Source: Oscillospiraceae bacterium
Lineage (GTDB): Bacteria; Bacillota; Clostridia; Oscillospirales; Oscillospiraceae
NCBI GenBank assembly: GCA_017406005.1
Contig: JAFQZI010000168.1
Span: 1 to 64,000 of the forward strand
Direction of reading: 5' to 3'
DNA: 64,000 nt
Shown one piece after another: positions 25,293 to 34,459 of the stretch. A program made the translations under genes and the position numbers. The notes under the pieces were generated by a model that made no database searches, was not told where the DNA came from, and was given only the letters and a program-made list of their open reading frames with translations. Each line of letters begins with the position of its first letter. Positions within the stretch are counted from its first letter, which is position 1.

Positions 25293-27275
25293 TCAGGGGC
25301 AGCAGGCGGTGATCACCATCGGTGAGAGACCGGCCTTTCGGATCTTTTCAAGATCCGCTTCCAGAAGCAGGTCACCAACTGCAACGGTATCACCCTCCCG
25401 GACGAAAATGGTAAATCCGTCGCCGCGCAGTTGAACCGTATCGATTCCCGCGTGGATCAGGATCTTTCTGCCGTCCGCCATGAGCAACGAAACGGCATGC
25501 TTCGTTTCCGCGATGAATAACACGGTACCGTCACACGGGGCATAGATCTTTCCGTTTTCCGGGTCGATCCCTGTGCATTCTCCCAATATCCCGGAAGAAA
25601 AGGCAGGATCGGGAATGTCCTTCATCGGTACAAGCTTTCCGTCTGCCGGCGCTGCAAGCGAGACCGGCTCAGGCTTCCTGTTCTTCCGTGAAAGCCGATT
25701 CTCCGCTTCCAGCGCAACTGCTTTCGTCGCGCTGACCTTTGACACGGATACCGACAGCTCATCGACCCCGAGCTCGATCAGTTTTTCTATTATATCGGGG
25801 TTCGCGGCAAGTTCCCCGCAGATTGCGGTGGAGATCCCATGCCTGTGTCCCGCTGCCGCAGTCATCCCGATCAGGCGAAGAACTGCCTCATGGCATGGAT
25901 CATAATAGCTTTCCAGGCCCACAGCCTCACGGTCCAGTGCCAGTGTGTACTGGGTCAGATCATTCGTTCCAATACTGAAGAAATCCGCTTTCTCCGCAAG
26001 GTGATCCGCTGTTACTGCCGCTGCAGGTGTTTCGACCATAATGCCCAGCGGAGGCAATCGATAAGGGAGCCCTTCATCGGATAATTCTCCTGCGCAGGCT
26101 GCCATGGCTTCGCGAACCCTATCAACTTCCCAGCCGGAAGTTACCATCGGGATCATGACACGCACATTTCCATACGCACTTGCCCGCAGAAGGGCCCGAA
26201 GCTGCGTTTTGAACAGTGCCTCCTTCTGAAGGGAGATGCGAAGACCGCGGCATCCCAACGCGGGATTTTTCTCCTTTGGCAGGGACAGCCATGCCGACTG
26301 TTTGTCGGATCCCAGATCCATCGTTCGGATCACCGTGTCTTTCCCGGCCATTGCCTCCGCTACCCTCCGGTATGCGATGAACTGATCCTCTTCCGTCGGG
26401 GCAGCCGCCCCGTTGAGGAAAAGAAGTTCCGTCCGGAACAGGCCTATGCCATCCGCTCCTGAGGCGATCAACGCCGGGATATCCTGCGGACTGGAAATAT
26501 TGGCAAAAATGCGGGTACGAATGCCGGCTCCTTCCGCTGCCGCTTTTTTGCGGTGTTTTTCTTCCTTCGCCGCATTCATCGCCTCTGCTGCCATGCGGTA
26601 CATTTCATCATCCGGATCCAGGATCAGTTTTCCCGCATCCAGAACCAGGCGGACGCCGCTTCTGATTTCGGCTATTGCCTCTTCCGAGCCGTAATAATAC
26701 GGAACTCCGAGATTCCCGGCAATGATCGAAACGTGGGAAGCCGGTGAGCCTTTTGCCGTGACAATCCCGAGAATCTGTTCCGGATTTACAGCGGAGAGCT
26801 GTGCAGGGCTCAATTCCTGCGCCACAAGAATGAAGGGATGTGCAGGGATATCCTTTTCTCCCCCGCGGAGCAGACTGACAAGACGCTCCGTCAGCCCGTT
26901 CAAATCTCCGCTCCGCTGACTAATGACCGCAGTGCCGTTGCGGCGAATCTCTTCAGCCAGCACATTTCCCGTTTTTTCCACTGCAGAAACGGAACTCATA
27001 CCGTCGTTCTCAATGAATTGCCGGACCATGCCGGCAGATTTCGGATCCTCCAGAAGAATACGCTCCGTTTCAAAGATCGCAGCGGTCTCCCCATCCGAGT
27101 CAGCGGCGGATTCAGACAGTTCACGATCCAGGGCAGACACTGCAGAATCATACCGTGCAAGCTCCGCATTTCTGTCCGTCACTTCCGACGTTTCCGTCTT
27201 TTCCCCGGTCTCCAGAAAATACGCTTCTCCGGCGGCACACCCCGCCTGGGCAACCTTCAGCACAACTTCTTTCAT
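25293..27275 (-). CDS. PTS fusion protein: enzyme I - EIIA(Glc)
   Basis: 660 residues. Residues 1 to about 540 are enzyme I: phospho-His near 181 in GSPASHVSI, TELLFL and RTMDLGSDK of the PEP-binding barrel, FFSIGTNDLTQYTLA, and the catalytic Cys in AICGELAANP. A proline-rich linker then leads to an EIIA of the glucose type (about 545-660), with GKIYAPCDGTV and the acceptor His near 607 in ILIHAGIDTV. PEP phosphate enters at EI and leaves at EIIA, so an HPr is needed between them; that HPr is fused to the partner gene upstream, which overlaps it by ATGA. EI-EIIA fusions of this order are unusual. Confidence 0.92.
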   Translation of the reverse strand: MKEVVLKVAQAGCAAGEAYFLETGEKTETSEVTDRNAELARYDSAVSALDRELSESAADSDGETAAIFETERILLEDPKSAGMVRQFIENDGMSSVSAVEKTGNVLAEEIRRNGTAVISQRSGDLNGLTERLVSLLRGGEKDIPAHPFILVAQELSPAQLSAVNPEQILGIVTAKGSPASHVSIIAGNLGVPYYYGSEEAIAEIRSGVRLVLDAGKLILDPDDEMYRMAAEAMNAAKEEKHRKKAAAEGAGIRTRIFANISSPQDIPALIASGADGIGLFRTELLFLNGAAAPTEEDQFIAYRRVAEAMAGKDTVIRTMDLGSDKQSAWLSLPKEKNPALGCRGLRISLQKEALFKTQLRALLRASAYGNVRVMIPMVTSGWEVDRVREAMAACAGELSDEGLPYRLPPLGIMVETPAAAVTADHLAEKADFFSIGTNDLTQYTLALDREAVGLESYYDPCHEAVLRLIGMTAAAGHRHGISTAICGELAANPDIIEKLIELGVDELSVSVSKVSATKAVALEAENRLSRKNRKPEPVSLAAPADGKLVPMKDIPDPAFSSGILGECTGIDPENGKIYAPCDGTVLFIAETKHAVSLLMADGRKILIHAGIDTVQLRGDGFTIFVREGDTVAVGDLLLEADLEKIRKAGLSPMVITACCP

Positions 27276-29152
27276 CGACTTTTCTCCTTCAGTGTCTCCT
27301 CGAGAAATGCCCTGACAGCCTGAAGTGCCGCCCCGGCCTCCCTGCCTTCCGATGATACCGTCAGCACTGTTCCCTGCGCCGCACCGAGCTCCAGCAGTTC
27401 GATGGGGCTTGCAGCAGAAGCGGTTTTTCCGTTTGCTGAGAACGTTACGGTACAGTCATACTTTCTGACAAGCTCAGCCAGCATTCCGGCAGGGCGTGCA
27501 TGGAGCCCCACCGGATCAGTGACTGTAAAACGAAAACCGGTTTCCATGCCGCCAAGGACAACAGGGTCGCCATGCCGCACCGTGCGGTACGATTCAGAAG
27601 GTCCCACGGGTACGGATCGCTCCGGTTGTGCACTTTTTAAGGCAGATGATTTCACCGCACTTCCGGCGGACGGTTCCTCCTCCCTATCGGTATCAGCCGA
27701 CACCGGCTGCCGTTCTGTTATATCACAGGCGAGGAATGTGATCAGGAAGCTGCAAAAATACGAGAGCAGTAGCCCTGCCAGATAAAACAGTACACCTTTT
27801 ACAGCCCCGGCCGGCCCGGCAGTCATCACAAATATCCCCAGGATACCGGACGGTCCCCACGTGGTCGATGAAACCTCCATCGCCATGACCAGGGCCCCAC
27901 CGAAGCCAGCACCCAGACCTGCAGTAAGAAACGGCCTGCCCAGAGGAAGCGTAACGCCATAAATCAGCGGTTCGCCGACGCCCAGGAAGCCTGCCGGCAG
28001 GCCGCCTGCTATAATGGAACAGAGCTTCCGGTCACCCCGCTTTTTTGCCTTGATCCATAGAGCAACGGATGCCCCGACCTGACCCGCACCCGCCATCGCG
28101 AGGGCAGGATACAGCGTGATATACCCAAGTTCCTGCAGCTGGACAGAATACAGCGCTACCATCCCATGATGCATTCCCGCAGCTACCAGAGGCAGGAAAA
28201 GTGCAGCAGAGATATAGCCCGTGATGATCCTTACCATGACGCTTTCAGAGAGGCACAGACGGCTGAAAACCCAGACAATGCCGTTTGAAACATAGCCGAA
28301 CAAAGGCATAACCACCAGAATATAAGGGACTGCGCAAAACAGAAGAGACAGCAACGGCGTAAAGATCACATCGAGGCTCTCAGGAATTCGGGAACGGATC
28401 TTCTTTTCGACTGCCGAAAGTAGAAACACGCCGAATATGACCGCCAGAATTCCTCCTTTCCCTGTACGCAAAACAGAATTCAGAGGACTGGCCGTATCAT
28501 AAAGGCCCAGCTGTCGGGATATTTCGTCAATCGCATCCAAAGACGTGATCATCCCAAGCATCCCACCGAGAATCGGTGTTGCGCCGAAGCGCTCGGCAGC
28601 CCGATACCCCGCCCATGCAGTCAGATACGTCATGAAAGAAGCCTGAACCAGCGTGAGCAGATTCCAGATGATACTCCAGAATCGGCTGTTTTCATACCCG
28701 GGAACAGCCTGCGCAATCAGCGCGGCAACCCCTCCGCACAATCCCGCGGTAATAATACCGGGAATCAGTGGAACAAAGATATCGCCCAGCAGCTTGAGCC
28801 CGTTTCTGAAACGGCTGTTTTTCGGGGCGTTTTGTAATTCAGCGCGTTCTCCATACCGCCTGTCGGCATCCCATTTCCGGTTTTCTCCAATGCCGGTACA
28901 GCATCCCAGAGCACGGAACTGATCCGCGTATTTCCTGCTCTTTCCCGGACCGACCACAATCTCATAGGAACAAGCACGGTCATGCACGAGACCCAGCACA
29001 TCTTCCAGTTCCCGGAGTTTCGCCACATCCACAACTGCTTCGTCCCGGACTACAATCCGGAGCCTGGTCATACAGTTTGAAACGGCTGCAATATTATCAA
29101 CACCGCCGAGAACCTGAAGCATTTCTGCACAGTTCTCTTTCCCGACAGACAT
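27272..29152 (-). CDS. PTS fusion protein: EIIB - EIIC - HPr (glucose/glucoside superfamily)
   Basis: 626 residues. EIIB (1-85) has the phospho-Cys27 in NCMTRLRI, EIIC (about 105-460) has around ten membrane helices, and after a polar linker there is a complete HPr (about 540-626) with GLHARPAG and the phospho-His near 550. EIIB-EIIC order and sequence resemble the MurNAc/sucrose/beta-glucoside group, which lacks its own EIIA. Fusion of HPr to a membrane EIIBC is rare. The short regulatory Ser46 region of HPr reads ASAASPIELLELG, so the HPr-kinase site may be present. The start of the EI-EIIA gene overlaps its stop. Sugar specificity is not readable. Confidence 0.9.
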   Translation of the reverse strand: MSVGKENCAEMLQVLGGVDNIAAVSNCMTRLRIVVRDEAVVDVAKLRELEDVLGLVHDRACSYEIVVGPGKSRKYADQFRALGCCTGIGENRKWDADRRYGERAELQNAPKNSRFRNGLKLLGDIFVPLIPGIITAGLCGGVAALIAQAVPGYENSRFWSIIWNLLTLVQASFMTYLTAWAGYRAAERFGATPILGGMLGMITSLDAIDEISRQLGLYDTASPLNSVLRTGKGGILAVIFGVFLLSAVEKKIRSRIPESLDVIFTPLLSLLFCAVPYILVVMPLFGYVSNGIVWVFSRLCLSESVMVRIITGYISAALFLPLVAAGMHHGMVALYSVQLQELGYITLYPALAMAGAGQVGASVALWIKAKKRGDRKLCSIIAGGLPAGFLGVGEPLIYGVTLPLGRPFLTAGLGAGFGGALVMAMEVSSTTWGPSGILGIFVMTAGPAGAVKGVLFYLAGLLLSYFCSFLITFLACDITERQPVSADTDREEEPSAGSAVKSSALKSAQPERSVPVGPSESYRTVRHGDPVVLGGMETGFRFTVTDPVGLHARPAGMLAELVRKYDCTVTFSANGKTASAASPIELLELGAAQGTVLTVSSEGREAGAALQAVRAFLEETLKEKSR

Positions 29153-29172
29153 ATCCTCCCCTCCTCAGCACA

Positions 29173-31020
29173 TCAGGATTCGGCTGCCGGATGATTCTGA
29201 CCGCCGTAATACAGGCACAGCATCGTGATATCGTCAAATTGCGGAGCGCCATCCGCAAATTCATCTACTTTCCGTTTCACCGTTGCACAGACGCTTTTGC
29301 ATGCGGTTTCTCCCTCTCCGAAAGAATCGGAAAGGGCATGTATCAGCCGATCGTTTCCAAACAGTTCCCTGGCTGTATTTGTCGCCTCTGTCACGCCGTC
29401 CGTGTAAAGATACAACAGGTCACCAGGCTCAAGCTGAAAAACCTGTTCACAGTACGGGAACGTATCGAAAACCGCCAGAACCATGTTGCTTTCCTGGTCA
29501 AGAAAAGCTGCCTGTCCACTGCGGATCAATACCGGAGGATTATGCCCCGCATTCACAAACCGGAGCTGGCCTGTCGCCGTATCCAGAAATCCGATCCATG
29601 CCGTAATGAACATTTCGGCATCATTTCCGTCACACAGTTTTCTGTTAGCGTTCCGAACCACATCTTCCGGCTCGTCTCCGCGCTCAGCATAGTCGCGCAG
29701 AACGGTTTTTCCCGTCATCATGAACATGGCTGCCGGGATCCCTTTTCCGGAGACGTCAGCAACGAGAAACGACAATTTCCGTTCATCCAGCAAATCGAAA
29801 TCATAGAAATCGCCTCCGACTTCCCTGGCCGTATGCATTGTCGCATACAGGCTGAAATCTTTTCGGTCGGGATAGGGAGGAAAAACAGAGGGCAAAGCAG
29901 ACTGCTGGATGTTTTTTGCAAAAGCAAGCTCTTCGTCAATTCTTGCCGCAGCGGCAGCAATATACTCTTTCAACGTGCTGACCGTTGCATTGATTCCGTC
30001 CGAAAGGCTGGAAAACTCAATGTTGGAGCGGACATCAACCACCTCATCCAGATTCCCTTCCGTGATCCTGGCAAGGGACCTGTTGACCTGTTTTATGTTA
30101 TTCAGCACTAAATAACGAACCAGCAGGAAAATCACAATTGCCAGCGCCACAAAAATCAGGATATCTCCAATAAAGTCCAGAAATATGGATGTGTTTCTCT
30201 CGAGAACGACTTCATTTTCCGGCATCACGGCTACAATATAATATCCCTCCGTGAAGACATACATGCAGCTGCACTGCTCTCCATAGACTTCCGAACGGAA
30301 CAGTTCCCCTTCAGGCATAGTTTCCTGATCAATCCAGATGCCGGTAACAAAAAGGTTTTCCCCCTCATTATTATTCCGGTCACTGACGATATTCCAGTCC
30401 TCATCCGCTATGATGATGCAGCCGCCTTCCCCCACATGCCTGTTCTTTGTGACACCGATTACATTATCATCGATATCCTTCTGAAACCGCTCGGCGTCAT
30501 AACCCACTTCAACAAAACCGCCTCTTTTCAGGCAAACTGCGCCATACTTTCGGGACAGAGAAGGGTCATGGGTTGTCGGCTGATATTTCTGGACATGTTC
30601 AATCATAGTCCCATCCAGCAGAGGCAGGAATTCTGCAGACTGTTCACCGGAATGCATATCATAATTCAGGAAATCATCGTGGGTCGTTACCGTGATAATC
30701 CCATCCGGATCAATCACGTTGATCTCTGCCACTTTATAGCGTCTCATTAACTCCAGCAGATAACCTTGTGTGATGCTCTTTTCACGGTCCAGATGCCCTG
30801 CAATCTTATGTGTCAGGCCCAGAAGGTTTTCATCCGAAGCGTCAAGGACATCTTTCCGCACATCCATAATATTGAGACGCAGCAGGCTCTCAGCACTTCG
30901 GTTCGCCAGTCGCGTCTGGATAGACCATGAAAATGCCGCCGAGAACAGGAACGCTACGGACATGAGAATGACCATCCATTTCAAAAAAGTGCTGGATATC
31001 GTTTTCTCTGCATTTTTCAT
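29173..31020 (-). CDS. Membrane-bound sensor with HAMP and PP2C (SpoIIE/RsbU-type) phosphatase
   Basis: About 615 residues from the ATG at 31020 (an upstream TTG also exists). A first membrane helix (about 10-35), a 250-residue extracellular dCache-like sensor, a second helix (about 285-310) and HAMP precede a PP2C/SpoIIE phosphatase domain (about 370-605). Metal-binding motifs are visible: GGDFYDF, DVSGKGIPAAMFM, NAGHNPP and LYTDGVTEATN. Such proteins dephosphorylate anti-sigma-factor antagonists and related regulators. It lies 20 nt upstream of the PTS genes, suggesting that an extracellular signal is coupled to sugar uptake; no anti-sigma partner gene is in the window. Confidence 0.88.
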   Translation of the reverse strand: MKNAEKTISSTFLKWMVILMSVAFLFSAAFSWSIQTRLANRSAESLLRLNIMDVRKDVLDASDENLLGLTHKIAGHLDREKSITQGYLLELMRRYKVAEINVIDPDGIITVTTHDDFLNYDMHSGEQSAEFLPLLDGTMIEHVQKYQPTTHDPSLSRKYGAVCLKRGGFVEVGYDAERFQKDIDDNVIGVTKNRHVGEGGCIIIADEDWNIVSDRNNNEGENLFVTGIWIDQETMPEGELFRSEVYGEQCSCMYVFTEGYYIVAVMPENEVVLERNTSIFLDFIGDILIFVALAIVIFLLVRYLVLNNIKQVNRSLARITEGNLDEVVDVRSNIEFSSLSDGINATVSTLKEYIAAAAARIDEELAFAKNIQQSALPSVFPPYPDRKDFSLYATMHTAREVGGDFYDFDLLDERKLSFLVADVSGKGIPAAMFMMTGKTVLRDYAERGDEPEDVVRNANRKLCDGNDAEMFITAWIGFLDTATGQLRFVNAGHNPPVLIRSGQAAFLDQESNMVLAVFDTFPYCEQVFQLEPGDLLYLYTDGVTEATNTARELFGNDRLIHALSDSFGEGETACKSVCATVKRKVDEFADGAPQFDDITMLCLYYGGQNHPAAES

Positions 31021-31069
31021 TTTGCCTACCAACTGACAGACACCCTATGGATTTGGAAACTCCTCTTTT

Positions 31070-32749
31070 TTACCCGTTTTCCCACTCGACGGGGACCTGT
31101 TCGTTGTTCCAGTCCTGCCATTCGACGGGGACCTCTTCGTTGTCCCAGTCCTGCCATTCGACAGGGATTTCTTCCTGTGTTTCCTCTCCTCCGCCATAAT
31201 CATAAACATCTACACCGGTAACATTATCGGAAGAAGGATAAGTACCGTAATAATAAACTGTGCATTGATCCCCTTCCCTCATACTGCCGTTGACCATGTT
31301 GCAGATGCTCTGATCCACCTGTACTGATCCGCCGCTGTTCAGATCGATCATCACCATATTCTGCGCAAGTGCCCATATCGTTCCCCCTACAGAGCCGTAC
31401 GTCGGCTGGGGCGGCTCGGGCTGGGGTGGCTCAGGCTGGGGGGAACCACTGTAGACATAGACATATGTGATGTTATCTGAGCTGGGTGTATAACCGTTAT
31501 AGCGGACATCACAGCTGCAGCCGATGGTAATACCGTTGCTGGAATCACAGATGCTTGTCGGCACCTGAACGGTCTGTCCGTTGGAGAGATAGATCGTCAC
31601 AAAATTCATGGTACCATCCACCACGGTGCCGGACATGGTTCCTATAGGGGGAGGGGTTGGCTTTTCAGCTACATACAGATAAGCAGTATTGGTGCGCGCT
31701 GACTGACCGTTATAGTAGAACGTGCAGTAAAAGCCGAAGCCGTTCATTGCAGAGGAAACATTTCCAATGCTCAGTGAGGTACCGTCCGCTCCACCCACTG
31801 GGCAGTTCGGGAAATAGTCTCTGAGAGCGCTGATGGGATATTCCACGCCGTTGGTACCAACAATCGTCCAGGCCAGAGAAGAATAGCAATTGGCGTTGGA
31901 GACAAACCAGGCTGTATCCCCTTCCTGGCGGTTTTCATTGGTCGGGTTCTTTGTGATCACAAGGAAAGTCGGCGCAGGCGGTGCAGTGGGAGCAGGCGTC
32001 GGAACGGGAGTCGGCGTCGGGACAGGAATTGCTTTTTCCGGCTGCTTCTCTCCGGCAAATATCGCGTAGCTGTCAGAAATCCGGCCGAGAGATGCATCGG
32101 AAAATGCAAACCAGTCAAAGTTGGTGCAGCTCCTGTCCCGATCAGCAAACGCCGAAACACCGGACGCATTATAGGCATCCTGCGAGATAGGATTGCCATT
32201 GTTATCCGTAAATGAAACCAGCGTCTGTCCGTTTTTCACCTCAACACACTGTGTGGCATACTGTTCATACGTTAATTCACCGCCTATCTTTGTGACGGCG
32301 CATTTGACCGCATAGGCTTCCTGCCCGGAAACCACAATGTTGTCATAGAACAGATAATGCCATGTATCTGCCGCTTCGTCATAGAACGTATCAGCATTGT
32401 CGGCTATGATATCGGGGAAAGATTCATCCTCTCCGACGATTGCCCTGCATTCCTCAAAGGAAGCACCATCTTCACTGACTTCCCAGAACTTCAGTTCAGT
32501 AGACCAGTCAGCCTCGTGGCGGGTCGCGGCAATAACCTCAAGCCGGCCGTTCCGGTCAAGGTCCGTAACCGCATAACTCCAGTTTTTTCCTTCCGTGTCC
32601 TGCTGCCGGAAAGAGCTGAAGTTGGAATAGATCAGATTGAGCTGTGCATCCGCGTCTTTCACGGAGAGCTCCACAGGTGCGGCATAGCCGCCAACACAGA
32701 GAGAGAGCACCAGAACAAATGCAAGACCAAAGGCTATTCTTCTTTTCAT
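31070..32749 (-). CDS. Secreted repeat protein with Ig-like and Pro-rich regions and EWQDW tail
   Basis: About 559 residues. Two ATGs (32752, 32749) follow GGAG; the second has the better 7-nt spacing. After a signal peptide (to about residue 24) comes a region with VTDLDRNGRLEV, similar to the calcium-binding-like DxDxDG of its operon neighbour. Next are a Pro/Thr linker, an Ig-like stretch (about 270-360), two related 60-residue modules ending YTPSSDNITYVYVY and YPSSDNVTGVDVY, and a tail of 12-residue repeats (I/V)PVEWQDW(D/N)NE. There is no sorting signal or membrane anchor. Function unknown. It lies 16 nt downstream of another secreted protein gene. Confidence 0.7.
   Translation of the reverse strand: MKRRIAFGLAFVLVLSLCVGGYAAPVELSVKDADAQLNLIYSNFSSFRQQDTEGKNWSYAVTDLDRNGRLEVIAATRHEADWSTELKFWEVSEDGASFEECRAIVGEDESFPDIIADNADTFYDEAADTWHYLFYDNIVVSGQEAYAVKCAVTKIGGELTYEQYATQCVEVKNGQTLVSFTDNNGNPISQDAYNASGVSAFADRDRSCTNFDWFAFSDASLGRISDSYAIFAGEKQPEKAIPVPTPTPVPTPAPTAPPAPTFLVITKNPTNENRQEGDTAWFVSNANCYSSLAWTIVGTNGVEYPISALRDYFPNCPVGGADGTSLSIGNVSSAMNGFGFYCTFYYNGQSARTNTAYLYVAEKPTPPPIGTMSGTVVDGTMNFVTIYLSNGQTVQVPTSICDSSNGITIGCSCDVRYNGYTPSSDNITYVYVYSGSPQPEPPQPEPPQPTYGSVGGTIWALAQNMVMIDLNSGGSVQVDQSICNMVNGSMREGDQCTVYYYGTYPSSDNVTGVDVYDYGGGEETQEEIPVEWQDWDNEEVPVEWQDWNNEQVPVEWENG
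31080..31170 (-). repeat. 36-bp tandem repeats encoding EWQDW
   Basis: About 2.6 copies of a 36-nt unit at the 3' end of the gene encode PVEWQDWDNEEV-like units. The copies are almost identical at DNA level, so the array is young and likely to vary in number between strains. Confidence 0.75.
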
Positions 32750-32765
32750 CATATTTCTCCTTTTA

Positions 32766-33356
32766 TTAAGTTGCCAGCCCTTCAAGCGACTCCAGGATCT
32801 CCGCATAAATGTCAAGCGGCAGGCGGAGAGAGACGTCATAAAGGCTCAATGGTTTCGTTCCCTCTACATATTCTTCGATCGGGGTATATTCTGCTCCAGG
32901 ATCATTCTGGATATCGAGAGTCTCCTCAAAAATCTGCTCCGAAGAAATCTGCCCGTCTGTGAGGCTGTAGCGGACACCTCCGGCAGCACCCATGTGTCCC
33001 CACCACACGATCACACCGTTTTTTCCCGGGTCAGTATACAGCCCGGCATGGCCGAGCCCGAATTCCCCTGCCTTTACAGCTTCTCCAGTTTTGCAGGTAT
33101 ACACGGTGCCCGTATAATCGGCTTCACAGGTTCCCGTCTTGGTGACCAACTCAGGGATACCGTCCTTATCAATATCGTAGAGCAGATAGCTGTATTCCAG
33201 AGCGGGATTTTCAACATCCGCCAGCTTTTCCGTTTCCAGAGAATCAAGCACGCCGGAAAAGGCTTCTTTCCAACCATCGGCACAGGCTGTCACACCGCTA
33301 CAGAGCAGCATCACCGTAAAGACCAGTGCCATAAACAATGCTGTTATTTGTTTCAT
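32766..33356 (-). CDS. Secreted protein of unknown function
   Basis: 196 residues with a clear signal peptide (MKQITALFMALVFTVMLLCS, cleavage near ACA-DG at 25-26). LLYDIDKDGIPELVTKTG (about 58-75) resembles an FG-GAP/VCBS-type calcium-binding loop and matches the equivalent loop in the next gene, so the two may be paralogous at the N-terminus. The rest, with paired Cys and a GHAGLY...VIVWWGHMG segment, is not recognised. First gene of an operon under a strong predicted promoter at 33458-33486. A strong ribosome binding site (GGAGGAAT) precedes the start. Confidence 0.7.
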   Translation of the reverse strand: MKQITALFMALVFTVMLLCSGVTACADGWKEAFSGVLDSLETEKLADVENPALEYSYLLYDIDKDGIPELVTKTGTCEADYTGTVYTCKTGEAVKAGEFGLGHAGLYTDPGKNGVIVWWGHMGAAGGVRYSLTDGQISSEQIFEETLDIQNDPGAEYTPIEEYVEGTKPLSLYDVSLRLPLDIYAEILESLEGLAT

Positions 33357-33457
33357 TCTTATTCCTCCTTTTTTGGTTTTTTTGTTCTTTCGCTTCTGAA
33401 TCTCCGGCTACAGTTTAAATCTGAGTATCTTGCATAGCCGAAAATGATTGATAATTA

Positions 33458-33500
33458 ATTATAGACGATTCTGTTAAGGGATGCAAGAAATTTCTCGCAT
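33458..33500 (-). promoter_or_regulatory. Promoter with palindromic operator over -35
   Basis: On the minus strand, TTGCAT (33481-33486), 17-nt spacer, TATAAT (33458-33463). The -35 box is inside a 20-bp palindrome at 33481-33500 (ATGCAAGAAA / TTTCTCGCAT, nine of ten pairs match). This is a likely repressor or activator site for the secreted-protein operon and possibly the PP2C-PTS-OPT genes behind it. Confidence 0.6.
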
Positions 33501-33548
33501 AGACAATCTATCCATTATGTCAGATCCACTTCCTGCTATAAATATAGA

Positions 33549-33583
33549 AATCCATCCGTTAACTTAAAGATAACGGATGGATT
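33549..33583 (-). terminator. Terminator of the 33.6-34.4 kb secreted-protein gene
   Basis: A perfect 13-bp stem (33549-33561 with 33571-33583, AATCCATCCGTTA) with a 9-nt loop, followed on the minus strand by TTCTATATTTAT. Confidence 0.75.
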
Positions 33584-33618
33584 CTGCGCTGTTCCGGAGG
33601 AAATTGATTGGACTGATT

Positions 33619-34422
33619 TTATAGATCAGATGCTGCAGCAGCATCTGTTTGATCTTCCGCAGAGCTGAGGTCCACGGAGAGAGAAATCGGCTCGGATGAA
33701 GGAAGTTCCTGCTCTGATGAGGACTCCGTTTCGACAGGCGCTGGTGCTTCTTCCACAGAAGTAACGGTCGGTTCTTCAGTGGAATACACTTTCGTTACCG
33801 TCCCGGAAGAGCCGTCAGCGTAAGAATAATCTGTAGTAGCCTCTACAGGGTTTTCCCCGGCTTCATCGTACGTTACAACTGTTTTGATATTGTGCCCGTT
33901 CTGCTGGAAAGAGGACTGCATGGAACTCATGAGGATATTCTCAGCATTGTAGACATAGGCAGTCTCTTCGCTCATCATCAGATTGCCGGATTTATCAAAA
34001 CACTCCGTTCTGCGATAGGTATTGCGGCCGAAACTGTTGTTGGTTATGAGGTCCTTCAGTTCTGATCCGTCCCGCTCAACCGTGACGGAGGACTTTTCCA
34101 GCAGGTTGCCGGATGCATCCCTTGTATAAACCACATTCAGGGTTTCCCGACTTCCGTCCCGTGCGTAAATCACCGTATCCTCTGAGACAGGAAGCTGAAG
34201 AACCGGATCCAGGATGGTAATGCTAGTTTTCCGGCTTCCGTCTGGAAATGAGGTTTCAACTGTGACAACTTCAAGAATACCGTTTTCGTTATACTGATAG
34301 GAAATATTCTCAGCAGGCTGTGCAGAAGGAGATGAGACAAAATCATCGGCAAAAGCCACAGAACAACTTCCGGCAAAGCATAGAATCATTGCCAGAATCA
34401 TTACAAATAACTTTCTGTTCAT
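33619..34422 (-). CDS. Secreted protein with YD-like repeat strands, function unknown
   Basis: About 267 residues from the ATG at 34422, chosen because GAGG is 5 nt upstream; a longer frame to 34491 lacks such a site and overlaps the promoter. A signal peptide (to about residue 25, SVAFA) is followed by beta strands of the form YQYNENGILEVVTVETSFPDG, YTRDASGNLLEKSSVTVERDG and CFDKSGNLMMSEETAYVYNAENIL, which recall degenerate YD/RHS repeats. A Ser/Glu/Pro-rich tail ends the protein without an anchor. It is monocistronic: promoter upstream and terminator at 33549. No enzyme motif is visible. Confidence 0.65.
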   Translation of the reverse strand: MNRKLFVMILAMILCFAGSCSVAFADDFVSSPSAQPAENISYQYNENGILEVVTVETSFPDGSRKTSITILDPVLQLPVSEDTVIYARDGSRETLNVVYTRDASGNLLEKSSVTVERDGSELKDLITNNSFGRNTYRRTECFDKSGNLMMSEETAYVYNAENILMSSMQSSFQQNGHNIKTVVTYDEAGENPVEATTDYSYADGSSGTVTKVYSTEEPTVTSVEEAPAPVETESSSEQELPSSEPISLSVDLSSAEDQTDAAAASDL

Positions 34423-34459
34423 GATGTCCTCGAAAAGTATTTTCGTAATATTGGGGAAC

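Noticed and set aside
31020..31032. TTG start for the PP2C sensor protein
   Set aside because: The ATG four codons later has a nearby AGG and fits the charged N-terminus before the first helix.
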